Below are positions 25,085 through 34,094 of a DNA stretch of 64,000 bases, piece by piece (the stretch's first letter is position 1; the number at the start of each line of letters is the position of its first letter). A program made the position numbers and the translations under genes. The notes below the pieces were generated by a model that saw only the letters and a program-made list of their open reading frames with translations, did no database searches and was not told the origin of the DNA. The stretch covers positions 1-64,000 of the IMG/VR virus record IMGVR_UViG_3300042474_001185. One strand, written 5' to 3'. Source of the DNA: a virus.

Positions 25085-25847
25085 AGAACATTTTATTAAG
25101 TTTACGGAAATGATTCGTAATAATCACCATTTTGGATTTGCAAGATATTCGGATGGTGAAATGTATATTCTTCAAAATAAAGAATCTAAATTAGATGAAG
25201 GTCTAATTCAAATTGGAGACCATAAGCAAGGTGGATTTTATCAACCACTTGATTTTAAACATTTTGACCCAAAACAACATCAATGGTTTTTAGAAAAATT
25301 AATAGAGGCTTATAAACATAAACAACCAAATTATTACAAAGGTATTAGCTGTAGTTGTTGTGTTGGTAAGGAAAATTTTGATTGGCAAATAAATTTACAC
25401 GGTGGTGATGATGAAAGTTTGACTTGGGCAAATTTATGGGTTAATGGTAATTACCCACTATTCATTATGAATACACTTCCAATACTTTATAGTAAGGATT
25501 GTGTATTTGTTGGTCATGAAAAAGCTGATATATCAAAATTACCATTTATAGTAAAAGATTTTAGAGTGGGATATAATGCATTTGTAAACGATTATGACAA
25601 GATTGAAACAATTAGACAATGGATTAAAGAGAATAACATTGAAAATCATGTATTCTTATTTTCAGCTTCAACGTTTTCTAATTTGGCAATATACGAACTA
25701 TTCAAAGAGTTTCCAAATAATTCCTATATTGATATCGGAACGTGTCTTACTCCAATGATGAACATGCCAACTGAAAGAGATTACTTAAAAGGATTTTGGA
25801 GTTATAAAGGTTCGCAAAGTTTAAGTCAAATGTGTATATGGAATTAA
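25068..25847 (+). CDS. GT-D fold glycosyltransferase-like protein
   Basis: This 259-residue protein has FGFARYSDGEMYIL near the N terminus, then KGISCSCCVG, CVFVGHEKAD, HVFLFSASTFSNLAIYELF and SYIDIGTCLTPMM. The R-Y-x-D-G-E block and the late D-x-G-T block recall the GT-D fold (DUF1792, SP_1767 type) that transfers glucose in serine-rich adhesin glycosylation. If so, it would fit modification of Thr/Ser-rich phage proteins. The start overlaps wecB by 17 bases. The family call is moderate. Confidence 0.65.
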   Translation: MQKNFREHFIKFTEMIRNNHHFGFARYSDGEMYILQNKESKLDEGLIQIGDHKQGGFYQPLDFKHFDPKQHQWFLEKLIEAYKHKQPNYYKGISCSCCVGKENFDWQINLHGGDDESLTWANLWVNGNYPLFIMNTLPILYSKDCVFVGHEKADISKLPFIVKDFRVGYNAFVNDYDKIETIRQWIKENNIENHVFLFSASTFSNLAIYELFKEFPNNSYIDIGTCLTPMMNMPTERDYLKGFWSYKGSQSLSQMCIWN

Positions 25848-25859
25848 TAAAATAAAAAA

Positions 25860-26093
25860 ATGACAAACCCAAATTTAAAATCATCAATAACAAAAAAAGG
25901 AAGATATGTTTCTCAAATACTTCATTTTATCAATGGAGAGAAAAGAACGTTTGAGGGAGTTGATTCATATTCAATTAAGCAAGGTCAATTTACTAAGTTT
26001 GAAACCATAGATGGAAGATTAGTGATGGTAAATGATAAAAATATACTTTGTATTGAAATAATAGGACAAGAAAATTCAGAAATTAAAAAATAA
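25860..26093 (+). CDS. Hypothetical 77-residue protein
   Basis: This small beta-rich protein (ILHFINGEKRTFEGV; IKQGQFTKFETIDGRLVMVNDKNILCIEII) is Lys-rich at both ends. It looks like a small barrel or a phage accessory fold, but no family is recognised. It sits between the GT-D-like gene and the aminotransferase-like gene in the same transcript. Confidence 0.6.
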   Translation: MTNPNLKSSITKKGRYVSQILHFINGEKRTFEGVDSYSIKQGQFTKFETIDGRLVMVNDKNILCIEIIGQENSEIKK

Positions 26094-26099
26094 TTAATT

Positions 26100-26732
26100 A
26101 TGCCAATGTTACACAATCCGTACAAAATCGTTAGAATGTTTGAAGAAGAAATAGCAGCTTATACGGGAGCTCCTTACGCTATTTCGGTTGATAGTTGCAC
26201 TAATGCACTATTCTTAATGTGTAAGTACTTAGAAGTTAAAGAGGTAACCATTCCATCTAAAACTTATTTATCAGTACCGCAATCAATTATACACGCTGGT
26301 GGTGAAGTTATCTTTGATAAAAGACCTGAAACAAATCATTGGGTGGGTGCATATCAATTAAAACCATATCCAATTTGGGATGCGGCTAAAAGATTAACAA
26401 AAGGTATGTATCAACCTGGAACTTATATGGGATTATCATTCCATATTAAAAAGCAATTACCAATTTGGAAAGGTGGTATGATTCTAACTGATGATGCTAA
26501 AGCAGCTGAATGGTTTAAGAAAGCTCGTTACGAAGGTAGAAGTGAGAAGTATTACAAAGATGATAATATTGAGTTTTGTGGTTGGAATATGTATATGACT
26601 CCACAGCAAGCGGCGCAAGGATTAGCAATGTTTCAAAACTATCCTGAACATAATGCAGATTTGGGTGAATTGAATGGTTATAGAGATTTAACTGAGTTCA
26701 CTGTTTTTAAAAATAATAAAGTAATCGAATAA
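26100..26732 (+). CDS. DegT/DnrJ/EryC1-type aminotransferase, short form
   Basis: This 210-residue protein aligns with the PLP-binding domain of sugar aminotransferases that make amino sugars on nucleotide carriers. Landmarks are FEEEIAAYTGAPYAISVDSCTNALFL, PSKTYLSVPQSIIHAGG, then WDAAKRLTKGM (the cofactor Asp) and LSFHIKKQLPIWKGGMI with the candidate Schiff-base Lys. Full-length family members have about 370 residues; the C-terminal domain and part of the middle are missing. The frame closes normally, so this is a compact variant or a decayed enzyme. It begins the ACP/AMP-ligase/SDR/GNAT gene set. Confidence 0.8.
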   Translation: MPMLHNPYKIVRMFEEEIAAYTGAPYAISVDSCTNALFLMCKYLEVKEVTIPSKTYLSVPQSIIHAGGEVIFDKRPETNHWVGAYQLKPYPIWDAAKRLTKGMYQPGTYMGLSFHIKKQLPIWKGGMILTDDAKAAEWFKKARYEGRSEKYYKDDNIEFCGWNMYMTPQQAAQGLAMFQNYPEHNADLGELNGYRDLTEFTVFKNNKVIE

Positions 26733-26733
26733 T

Positions 26734-26952
26734 ATGGAATTGTTACAAATAATAAATAAAGTATTGGAAAACAATGGTTACCAAACAATATCAGACTTAA
26801 ATGATGATATGAATTTAAAAAATGATATTGGATTTGATAGCTTTATGTTAGCTGAATTGACAGTTGAAATTGAAGAAGCTTGTAATATTGATATTTTCAA
26901 AGATAGCTTGATTTTTACTATTGGTGATATTAAAAAGAAGCTAAATGGATAA
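26734..26952 (+). CDS. Acyl carrier protein
   Basis: This 72-residue acidic protein is of typical ACP size. The phosphopantetheine attachment serine is S36 in the GFDSFMLAEL context, the canonical D-S-[FLM] site. It follows the predicted helix 1 (LLQIINKVLEN) and precedes EIEEACNIDIF. A holo-ACP synthase of the host would be needed to activate it. It lies one base after the aminotransferase stop and overlaps the AMP-ligase gene by eight bases, so it is probably the carrier for an acyl or aminoacyl group loaded by that enzyme. Confidence 0.9.
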   Translation: MELLQIINKVLENNGYQTISDLNDDMNLKNDIGFDSFMLAELTVEIEEACNIDIFKDSLIFTIGDIKKKLNG

Positions 26953-28045
26953 TATATTTTTTATAGATGAGAATGTGATAACCTACGCACAACTAATTTC
27001 AGAATTAAATGAGCCAAACACTATTTGCAATCTATCGGAAATAGAAAAATCAATTATTAATGTAATTAGAGCATTAATTTCAGATACTATAATTGATTAT
27101 AATCATTTAATTGAAAATATAAAAACAACAAATAGTATAATACAATTAAAAACATCTGGAACAACTGCAGAACCAAAGACTATTAATCATACCTTTGAAA
27201 GTATCACACGTAATATAAAAGTTTCTAATAATAGAATTGATGATGTTTGGGGGTTTACATACAATCCAACAAAAATGGCAGGGTATCAAGTATTATTTCA
27301 ATCAATATTAAATAAAAATACTTTAGTTAATTTGTTTAAATGCAGTTATACAAATACATCCAATAGAATAAAAAAATATAATATAACTCATATATCAGCA
27401 ACTCCAACATTTTATAAAATTTTAACATCTGAAAAAATAACATATCCAAATGTAAAACATATATCATTAGGAGGTGAGGGCTCTAATGGTGAATTTCAAA
27501 ATAAATTAAAAGTAAGTTTTCCAAATGCAAGAATAAAAAATATATATGCATCAACTGAAGTTAGTTCTTTATTTGCAACAGAAGGTGATACTTTTAAAAT
27601 ACCTGCGAAATATAAAAATTTAATACGATTTAATTCTGGTAAATTAATTGTACATAAAAGTTTAGTTGGTAGTTCGGATAATATAGTTTTTGATGGTGAT
27701 TGGTATGATACTGGTGATTTGATTGAATTAATTGATGCTAGTACTTTTAAAATAATTGGACGTGATGGATTTTTAGTAAATGTGGGCGGATACCAAATCA
27801 ATCCAATATACATTGAACAAAAGATAACAGAATTGGATTATGTTAAATTGTGTAAAGTATATTCAAAATCAAATTCACTTCTTGGCAACATTATAATTTG
27901 TGATTTGGTATTATTTAATGATGTTAGTATATTTGAAATAAAAACTGATATGAAAACTATTTTAAATGAGTATGAGATACCAGCAAAGATAAACATAGTT
28001 GATGAAATAATAATAAATGAAAATGGAAAAATCTCAAGAAAATAA
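26945..28045 (+). CDS. AMP-forming acyl ligase (ANL family), compact
   Basis: This 366-residue protein lacks part of the usual N-terminal region (family about 500). The phosphate-binding loop is LKTSGTTAEPKT (A for the usual G). Later motifs are HISLGGEGSNGEF, the YASTEVSS region, WYDTGDLIEL (ATP ribose Asp), GRDGFLVNVGGYQINPIYIE, and NGKISRK with the catalytic Lys. It would activate a small acid as adenylate and load it on the adjacent acyl carrier protein. The substrate cannot be read from sequence. The neighbouring SDR, GNAT and aminotransferase genes suggest N-acylation of an amino sugar. Confidence 0.88.
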   Translation: MDNIFFIDENVITYAQLISELNEPNTICNLSEIEKSIINVIRALISDTIIDYNHLIENIKTTNSIIQLKTSGTTAEPKTINHTFESITRNIKVSNNRIDDVWGFTYNPTKMAGYQVLFQSILNKNTLVNLFKCSYTNTSNRIKKYNITHISATPTFYKILTSEKITYPNVKHISLGGEGSNGEFQNKLKVSFPNARIKNIYASTEVSSLFATEGDTFKIPAKYKNLIRFNSGKLIVHKSLVGSSDNIVFDGDWYDTGDLIELIDASTFKIIGRDGFLVNVGGYQINPIYIEQKITELDYVKLCKVYSKSNSLLGNIIICDLVLFNDVSIFEIKTDMKTILNEYEIPAKINIVDEIIINENGKISRK

Positions 28046-28748
28046 AAATATTTTAATAACTGGAATTTCTAAAGGTCTTGGATTTGAAATTTCTAAATTG
28101 TTATTATCTAAATCATATAATGTATATGGTTTGGGTAGAAATTCCAATTCTGAATTAGAAAAATTTGATAACTTCAAATTTATTAATATCGATTTAGTAA
28201 ATATTGACACATTGGAATCCGACCTAAAAAATTTAATCGGAAATACTATAAAATTGCATGGATTTGTAAATAACGCAGCAGTTGCATATGATGATATTAT
28301 TACTAATATGAATTTGGATAGGTTAGAAAGTATGTACAAAGTAAATGTATTCTCACCATTATTAATAACTAAATTTGCTATTAGAAATATGATATACAAT
28401 AAAGTTGCCGGTTGTATTATACACATATCAAGTATAAGTGTACATACTGGTTACAATGGATTGTCTATGTACGCATCAAGTAAAGGCGCATTAGAGGCAT
28501 TTTCAAAAAATACTGCTAGGGAGTGGGGACGGAAAGGAATTCGTTCAAATTGTATTGTTGCTGGTTTTATGGAAACTGATATGAGTAGTACATTAACGGA
28601 CGAGCAAAAAGATAGAATATATAATAGAACATCCTTAAAGAAACCAACTAACAAACAGTCGGTGGCCAGTACAGTAGAATTTTTATTATCAGATAATTCT
28701 TATTCAATAACAGGTCAACTAATAAATGTAGATAACGGAACTATATAA
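28017..28748 (+). CDS. Short-chain dehydrogenase/reductase, FabG-like
   Basis: This SDR of about 243 residues has the NAD(P)-binding loop ITGISKGLGFEI, the GFVNNAAVAYDD block, and the catalytic ISSISV-x9-SMYASSKGA (Ser and Y-x3-K). It ends with GQLINVDNGTI. It resembles 3-oxoacyl-ACP reductases, and with an ACP and an acyl ligase next door it may reduce an ACP-bound 3-oxoacyl group. A sugar ketoreductase role is an alternative. The start at 28017 overlaps the ligase gene by 29 bases; an ATG at 28023 is also possible. Confidence 0.9.
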   Translation: MKMEKSQENKNILITGISKGLGFEISKLLLSKSYNVYGLGRNSNSELEKFDNFKFINIDLVNIDTLESDLKNLIGNTIKLHGFVNNAAVAYDDIITNMNLDRLESMYKVNVFSPLLITKFAIRNMIYNKVAGCIIHISSISVHTGYNGLSMYASSKGALEAFSKNTAREWGRKGIRSNCIVAGFMETDMSSTLTDEQKDRIYNRTSLKKPTNKQSVASTVEFLLSDNSYSITGQLINVDNGTI

Positions 28749-28749
28749 T

Positions 28750-29523
28750 ATGCAAACTATAAAAATAAACGATTCAAATTATATTTCATTTGATAATACT
28801 GAATGGAATTCTAGAGCATTGGGCTATCTTACCAATGAAATATATGATATACAATTTGATTCAATAGAATTGGCAAATGAATTATTTAATCAATTTGAAA
28901 CTAATTGCTTAAATAACAATATAGTATATACTTCACTAAGAATTAATCCAGACTCTAAAATTAAAAAAGAAATATTAGAAAGATTTGGATTTATCAATGT
29001 TGAAACTAGTATTCTAGTCAATGGTTCTTTAAAAAATGTAAAAGAAAATAAAATACTGAGTAAGTTTAAATTTACATTACGAAAGTGTGAAGATACTGAT
29101 GTTAATACTGTCAAACAAATAGCATCAAATGATTTTAATCATGGTAGATTTTTTGAAGACCATATGATTGATGCCGATGTTGCCAAATTGAGAAATTCAA
29201 ATTGGATAGATGATTTAAGAAAAAAATCAAAAGTATTAGTTGGTGAATATGATGGGATTGTTTTTGGATTTATGGCACTCAAAACTAATAATCTTATTGT
29301 TAATTTGGAATTGGGTGGTGTTGATTCCAAATATTCTCATCTAGCTTATTCATTTTGGTATAAAATTTTTGAGTATCTAAAGAATGAAAACAACTTAAGT
29401 GTGAACGCATTAATTAGTGCACATAATATTAGTGTAATAAATTTGTATTCTTTTTTTGATTTTAAATTTAAAGAATCGTACATAGGATACAGAAAATTAA
29501 GAAAAACAAATTTTAAATTATAA
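28750..29523 (+). CDS. GNAT-family N-acyltransferase (WecD/RffC-like)
   Basis: This 257-residue protein has an N-terminal domain of about 100 residues with the WNSRALGYLT block seen in WecD. A GNAT domain follows: FTLRKCEDTDVNTVKQIA, HGRFFEDHMIDADVAK, VLVGEYDGIVFGFMAL, and SAHNISVINLYSFFDFKFKESYIGYRK, the last being the acyl-donor end of the fold. WecD acetylates TDP-fucosamine. Here the acyl donor may be acyl-ACP from the neighbouring genes rather than acetyl-CoA. It lies one base after the SDR stop. Confidence 0.85.
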   Translation: MQTIKINDSNYISFDNTEWNSRALGYLTNEIYDIQFDSIELANELFNQFETNCLNNNIVYTSLRINPDSKIKKEILERFGFINVETSILVNGSLKNVKENKILSKFKFTLRKCEDTDVNTVKQIASNDFNHGRFFEDHMIDADVAKLRNSNWIDDLRKKSKVLVGEYDGIVFGFMALKTNNLIVNLELGGVDSKYSHLAYSFWYKIFEYLKNENNLSVNALISAHNISVINLYSFFDFKFKESYIGYRKLRKTNFKL

Positions 29524-29526
29524 ATT

Positions 29527-30612
29527 ATGCAAAACGAAGAATGTGATATTTTGTATGTTAGTGGTATTTTTGATTATGGTGAATCTGTTAGCGGTAGTTA
29601 TATATTGTACAAAATACTTAAAAAACTTAATTTTACTTTAAAAGTATTACCAATGTTTGATGGTACAAATCACCCCATTGATACCAAAGACTTTTTACCT
29701 TATATTCACCCATATACACAAAACGCTTTAGAAGTACTTTTAAATACAATACCAAACCATAAAATATTAATAGCATCGGGTAACGATTTTAATGTTGAGT
29801 TAATTGAGTATATATGTAAAAAATTTGACAGCAAATTTGTACTTATAACAGGTACACATTGGATGTATGGTAATAATAGTGAGTATCCTGAATTAGATGG
29901 TGCATTTTATGGTGATGTGATTAGTAAGAGAGCTGAAATATATAAATCCATACATTCTTATTTAATTCCCGGCTCAACTCATTCTGTAAATGTACATAAT
30001 CAAAGTTTACTAAAAGATATACCATATGAATTGATACCATTTCCATTTGATGAAATTGAAATTGACGATTCTCCAAAAAATCAGCAAACTAAAAAAGTAA
30101 TACTATGGGGAACAACTCAACCAAATCAACCTAGAAAAGGAAAAGATTATTTTGAAAATATATTAGAATGGTTATATAAAAAAGTTGATAATCCAGAAGA
30201 AATTCTTATAAAAACGATAGGTCCTAAAGCAGAATTAAAAACTAAATTTAACGTTGAATATTTAGGAGTTATTCCGAATAGAACTGAATTATCAAAAATT
30301 TATAAAAATGTAAAAGTGTTTGCATTAACAACAATCGCTGATGCTGGTCCTATGATGGCTACGGAATGTGTTAAAAATAGTACACCCTTAGTATCCTTTT
30401 CAACTAACATAGCAGCTGATTTTGTAAAAGATGGTAAAAATGGTTATATAGTAAATGGTACTGAAGAATATGCGGACAGACTTATAGATATTTTATACAA
30501 CGATAAATTTCACATAGATTTGGATTATGTAAAACAATTTAATTCAGAAGAAATTGTTGTAAACAAATATAATAACTTTTTTAAAAAAATTATAAATGAT
30601 AACATTTCATAA
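29527..30612 (+). CDS. GT4-like (GT-B) glycosyltransferase
   Basis: This 361-residue enzyme begins CDILYVSGIFDYGESVSGSY. The C-terminal half has KKVILWGTTQPNQPRKGK, VEYLGVIPNRTELSKIY, VFALTTIADAGPMMATECV (donor site) and KNGYIVNGTEEYADRLIDIL. These blocks are typical of GT4 enzymes. It directly follows the acyl-sugar set and overlaps the fucosyltransferase-like gene by 17 bases, so it may transfer the modified sugar. Confidence 0.87.
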   Translation: MQNEECDILYVSGIFDYGESVSGSYILYKILKKLNFTLKVLPMFDGTNHPIDTKDFLPYIHPYTQNALEVLLNTIPNHKILIASGNDFNVELIEYICKKFDSKFVLITGTHWMYGNNSEYPELDGAFYGDVISKRAEIYKSIHSYLIPGSTHSVNVHNQSLLKDIPYELIPFPFDEIEIDDSPKNQQTKKVILWGTTQPNQPRKGKDYFENILEWLYKKVDNPEEILIKTIGPKAELKTKFNVEYLGVIPNRTELSKIYKNVKVFALTTIADAGPMMATECVKNSTPLVSFSTNIAADFVKDGKNGYIVNGTEEYADRLIDILYNDKFHIDLDYVKQFNSEEIVVNKYNNFFKKIINDNIS

Positions 30613-31453
30613 ATTGGGAGAGTTAGGAAGATTGGGAAATCAATTGTTCCAATATGCAGCGTTAAAGGGATTGGCATTAAAAAATGGATATGAAGTAAAA
30701 ATACCAAATCCACAAACAATGAGCTGGCATGGACAAACTTCTTTGTTAGATAAATTTAATATTGAGTGTGAATATGCTACTCAAGATGATATGAATACCT
30801 TACAAAATTTATATGAAGAGCCAACATGGCAAAAGTATGATGATAAATTCTTTAATGTTCCAGACAATACAACATTACAAGGATTCTTTCAAAGTACATT
30901 TTATTTTGAGCACATTGAATCTCAAATTAAAAAAGAACTTACTCCTAAAGATGAGTATTTAAACAAAGGTAAAGAATACATTCAATCTTTGAAAGATGAG
31001 CATAATTGTGAAATAGTAAGTGTGCATGTTAGACGTGGTGATAATATGACAAACGGACAAACTGAACTTATACAGGCATTTGAACCCGGTGGTTTATATG
31101 AACAATATTTTACAAATGCTAAAAAAGTGTTTGACGGTAAAAAAATGAAGTTTTTAATATTCACCGGTGGTCAAAGATTTAATGAAGATAATTCAACTGA
31201 TGTGGAGTGGTGCAAGAACTTCTTTAAGGGAGATGAGTTTTTGTTTTCAGAAGGTCAAACACAAATAGATGATTTTTGCAGAATTATGTTATGTGACCAT
31301 AATATACTTTCGCATGCTAGTAGTTTTGGATGGTGGGCAGCATATATAAACCCAAATCCAAATAAAATAGTAGTTGCACCGGAATATTACTCACCGGATT
31401 CTCCAACTTTAAAAAGAGAAAAATTTTATCCAAAAGAATACATTTTAAAATAA
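30596..31453 (+). CDS. GT11-family alpha-1,2-fucosyltransferase-like
   Basis: This 285-residue enzyme has the GT11 hallmarks. GELGRLGNQLFQYAALKGLA is at the N terminus, VSVHVRRGDN is the GDP-fucose binding HxRRxD block, and SHASSFGWWAAYINP is near the C terminus. GT11 enzymes transfer fucose in alpha-1,2 linkage, usually to galactose, as in mucin-like and blood-group-type glycans. A GDP-fucose synthase-like gene lies two genes downstream. An in-frame start at 30596 overlaps the upstream gene by 17 bases. Confidence 0.88.
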   Translation: MITFHKLGELGRLGNQLFQYAALKGLALKNGYEVKIPNPQTMSWHGQTSLLDKFNIECEYATQDDMNTLQNLYEEPTWQKYDDKFFNVPDNTTLQGFFQSTFYFEHIESQIKKELTPKDEYLNKGKEYIQSLKDEHNCEIVSVHVRRGDNMTNGQTELIQAFEPGGLYEQYFTNAKKVFDGKKMKFLIFTGGQRFNEDNSTDVEWCKNFFKGDEFLFSEGQTQIDDFCRIMLCDHNILSHASSFGWWAAYINPNPNKIVVAPEYYSPDSPTLKREKFYPKEYILK

Positions 31454-31458
31454 ATAAT

Positions 31459-32160
31459 ATGAATTTAATATTTGACATCGGCTTTAATGTTGGGGAGTTT
31501 ACACAAACTTGTTTCAACAAATACAAAAATTGTAATGTAATAGCTGTAGAGGCTAATCCAACACTGTGTAATTCAGTATCACAACACTTTTTTACAAATT
31601 ACAATTTTACATTACATAATAATTTAGTTTCACATACAGAAGGGGAAGAAATTGATTTTTATGTATCCCCATATGCAACCGGAGTGTCTACCGCTTCTAC
31701 TGAATTTATGCAAAACTCTAGATTTACAAAAGGTAGTAAACATCTTCCTGAAAATTCTATTAAATGGAACGAACCAATTAAAATACAATCAATAACAATT
31801 GATAGTATGATTGAAAGATATGGTATGCCTGATTTAATTAAAATAGATGTTGAGGGATACGAGTATAATGTATTAAGTGGATTAACTCAAAAAGCTAATG
31901 ATATTTGCTTTGAATGGCATGAGGAAGAAAGTGAAAGTTTGTATAAAATATTACAACACTTACAAAATATAGGATATACTCAATTTGGAGTAATTGGTTG
32001 GTTTGATGAAGGTGATGTTTTTCCAAAAGCAACATTTTCAGATAAAGGTGACCCATACTTAGAATATCCTAAAAACTTTTATACTTTAGATGAATTAGAA
32101 TTGGATAGACTATTAAATCCAACACGTAGGATAAATTACGGAATGTTTTTTGCAAAATAA
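31459..32160 (+). CDS. FkbM-family methyltransferase
   Basis: This 233-residue protein has the FkbM pattern: NLIFDIGFNVGEFTQTCF (SAM loop), VIAVEANPTLCNSV, TIDSMIERYGMPDLIKIDVEGYEYNVLSGL, and CFEWHEEESE near the C terminus. FkbM enzymes O-methylate sugars, polyketides and glycolipids. Placed between a fucosyltransferase and GDP-fucose synthase genes, the likely substrate is a sugar hydroxyl. Confidence 0.9.
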   Translation: MNLIFDIGFNVGEFTQTCFNKYKNCNVIAVEANPTLCNSVSQHFFTNYNFTLHNNLVSHTEGEEIDFYVSPYATGVSTASTEFMQNSRFTKGSKHLPENSIKWNEPIKIQSITIDSMIERYGMPDLIKIDVEGYEYNVLSGLTQKANDICFEWHEEESESLYKILQHLQNIGYTQFGVIGWFDEGDVFPKATFSDKGDPYLEYPKNFYTLDELELDRLLNPTRRINYGMFFAK

Positions 32161-32166
32161 AAAATT

Positions 32167-33120
32167 ATGAATATAGAACAATTTAAAAACAAAAAGATTT
32201 TAATCACCGGAGCTAGTGGTTTCGTTGGTAAAAATTTAGTAGAAGAACTACAATCAAAAGGATTTACGAATCTTTTAACACCAACATCAACTGAAGCTGA
32301 TTTGACTGTTGAGGCCGATGTAAAAAAGTACTTTGAGGAAAACAAACCTGAAGTTGTATTACACATAGCTGGTTTGGTTGGTGGAATTGCTGCTAATAAA
32401 GCAAGACCGGGTGATTTCTTTTATAAGAACGCAATGATGAGTGTATTAATCAATCATTACTCTTATATCAATGGTGTTGAGAAATTAGTATCATTAGCAG
32501 CAGGATGTGGATATCCAAAAGATATTCCTGTACCATTTTCAGAAGATGACTTTTGGAACGGATTGCCTGATATGAATTCGTATGGTTATTCATTAGCTAA
32601 GAAAAACTTAGTAATTGGTGGATGGGCATATAGAGAGCAATATGGTTTCAATACAACGGTATTATTACCAGCTAATCTTTACGGACCTTATGATAACTTT
32701 CATTTAGAAAATTCGCATGTAATTCCTGCATTGATTAGAAAGTTCATCGCAGCTAAAGAATCAAATTCACCAACCGTTGAAGTTTGGGGAACTGGTGTAG
32801 CAACTAGAGAATTTTTATATGTTGGTGATACTGTTAAAGCAATCATAGATGCTATGGCTTGTAATGAAACAGGTCCTTTCAATTTAGGAACTGGTGTGGA
32901 AACATCCATTAAAGAATTGAATGAAGCTATTGCTAAATTGGTAGGATATGAAGGTGAGATTGTTTGGGATACAACTAGACCAGATGGACAACCTAAGAGA
33001 TTCTACGATATGAGTAAGTTCAAAGAAACATTTGGTTATGTACCAAACACAACTTTAGAAGATGGATTGAGAGAAACAATTGAGTGGTATTCAAACAACA
33101 AAGAAACAGCAAGATTATAA
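32167..33120 (+). CDS. fcl: GDP-L-fucose synthase-like SDR
   Basis: This 317-residue extended SDR has KKILITGASGFVGKNL (NADP loop), HIAGLVGGIAANKARPGDFFYKN, LAAGCGYPKDIPVPFSEDDF and YGYSLAKKNL (Y-x3-K). It continues with NLYGPYDNFHLENSHVIPALI and FLYVGDTVKA. This order is that of GDP-4-keto-6-deoxymannose epimerase-reductase (WcaG/Fcl), the last step to GDP-L-fucose. The preceding enzyme, GDP-mannose 4,6-dehydratase, is not seen in the window and would have to come from the host or from elsewhere in the genome. Confidence 0.87.
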   Translation: MNIEQFKNKKILITGASGFVGKNLVEELQSKGFTNLLTPTSTEADLTVEADVKKYFEENKPEVVLHIAGLVGGIAANKARPGDFFYKNAMMSVLINHYSYINGVEKLVSLAAGCGYPKDIPVPFSEDDFWNGLPDMNSYGYSLAKKNLVIGGWAYREQYGFNTTVLLPANLYGPYDNFHLENSHVIPALIRKFIAAKESNSPTVEVWGTGVATREFLYVGDTVKAIIDAMACNETGPFNLGTGVETSIKELNEAIAKLVGYEGEIVWDTTRPDGQPKRFYDMSKFKETFGYVPNTTLEDGLRETIEWYSNNKETARL

Positions 33121-34094
33121 TGAAAAAAATATTAGTTACAGGCGGTGCCGGATTCATAGGTTCTCATTTAGTTAAGAGATTAGTTAAGCAAGGACATGAC
33201 ATTACGGTAATTGATAATTTGGAAAGAGGTAAGATAGAATTTTTATCAGATATTATTACTGATATTAAAATGGTTCATACTGATTTAACTGATTATGATG
33301 AATGTAGTAGATATTTTATTGGTAAAGATATGGTAATTCACTTAGCATCTAAAGTGGGTGGTATTGGTACTTACCTATCCAAACCATATGATGTGATGAA
33401 CTCAAATATGAAAATGGATAGTAATGTATTGAGGGGTATCATTGAAAACAAAATAGATACATACTTCTACGCATCATCGGCACACATTTATCCAAAGGAA
33501 TTACAAACACTAGCAGATTCTCCAATGATTAAAGAATCAGATGCTTACCCAGCTAATCCTGAACTATCATATGGTTGGGCAAAGTTGATTGGTGAGAAAG
33601 CAATTGAATCAGCAGTAGTTGAGAATGACTGGATGAAAGTAGCAATAGCAAGATTCATTGGCATCTACGGACCAAATCAGGACTTTAAGTTAGAGAGTGG
33701 TTCGGTTATTCCTGTATTCTCACATAGAGCAATCAAATATCCTGAAGTAGCATTTAGTGTATGGGGAACTGGAAAGGAAACTCGTTCTTATTGTTTCATT
33801 GATGATGCATTAGATTGTATTGAGAAGATGATTAAAGCAATGGATACTAAACAAATCGTTGGACCATATAATGTTGGTAAGGGTGAAAGATGTACCATTG
33901 AAGATATAGCAAACACTGTTGTTGAGATTAGTGGTAAGGATATTAACATTGAATGGGATACAACAAAGAACACAGTCATTTGGGGACAATGGTGTGATTG
34001 TAGTTTAGCAAAAAAAGAATTAGGTTGGGAAGCACAAACATCTTTAAGAGATGGATTAACAATAGTATATAACGATATAAAACAAAGAGTATGA
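33120..34094 (+). CDS. NAD-dependent sugar epimerase/dehydratase (extended SDR)
   Basis: This extended SDR of about 324 residues has MKKILVTGGAGFIGSHLVKRL, HLASKVGGIGTYLSKPYD, FYASSAHIYPKEL, ELSYGWAKLIGEK (Y-x3-K), GIYGPNQDFKLESGSVIPVF, and RSYCFIDDALDCI. The V-G-G-I block and SSAHIYP recall GDP-mannose 3,5-epimerase-like enzymes, but the substrate is not certain. The ATG at 33120 overlaps the previous stop by one base; an upstream in-frame ATG at 33084 lies inside the preceding gene and adds a non-SDR tail. Confidence 0.85.
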   Translation: MKKILVTGGAGFIGSHLVKRLVKQGHDITVIDNLERGKIEFLSDIITDIKMVHTDLTDYDECSRYFIGKDMVIHLASKVGGIGTYLSKPYDVMNSNMKMDSNVLRGIIENKIDTYFYASSAHIYPKELQTLADSPMIKESDAYPANPELSYGWAKLIGEKAIESAVVENDWMKVAIARFIGIYGPNQDFKLESGSVIPVFSHRAIKYPEVAFSVWGTGKETRSYCFIDDALDCIEKMIKAMDTKQIVGPYNVGKGERCTIEDIANTVVEISGKDINIEWDTTKNTVIWGQWCDCSLAKKELGWEAQTSLRDGLTIVYNDIKQRV

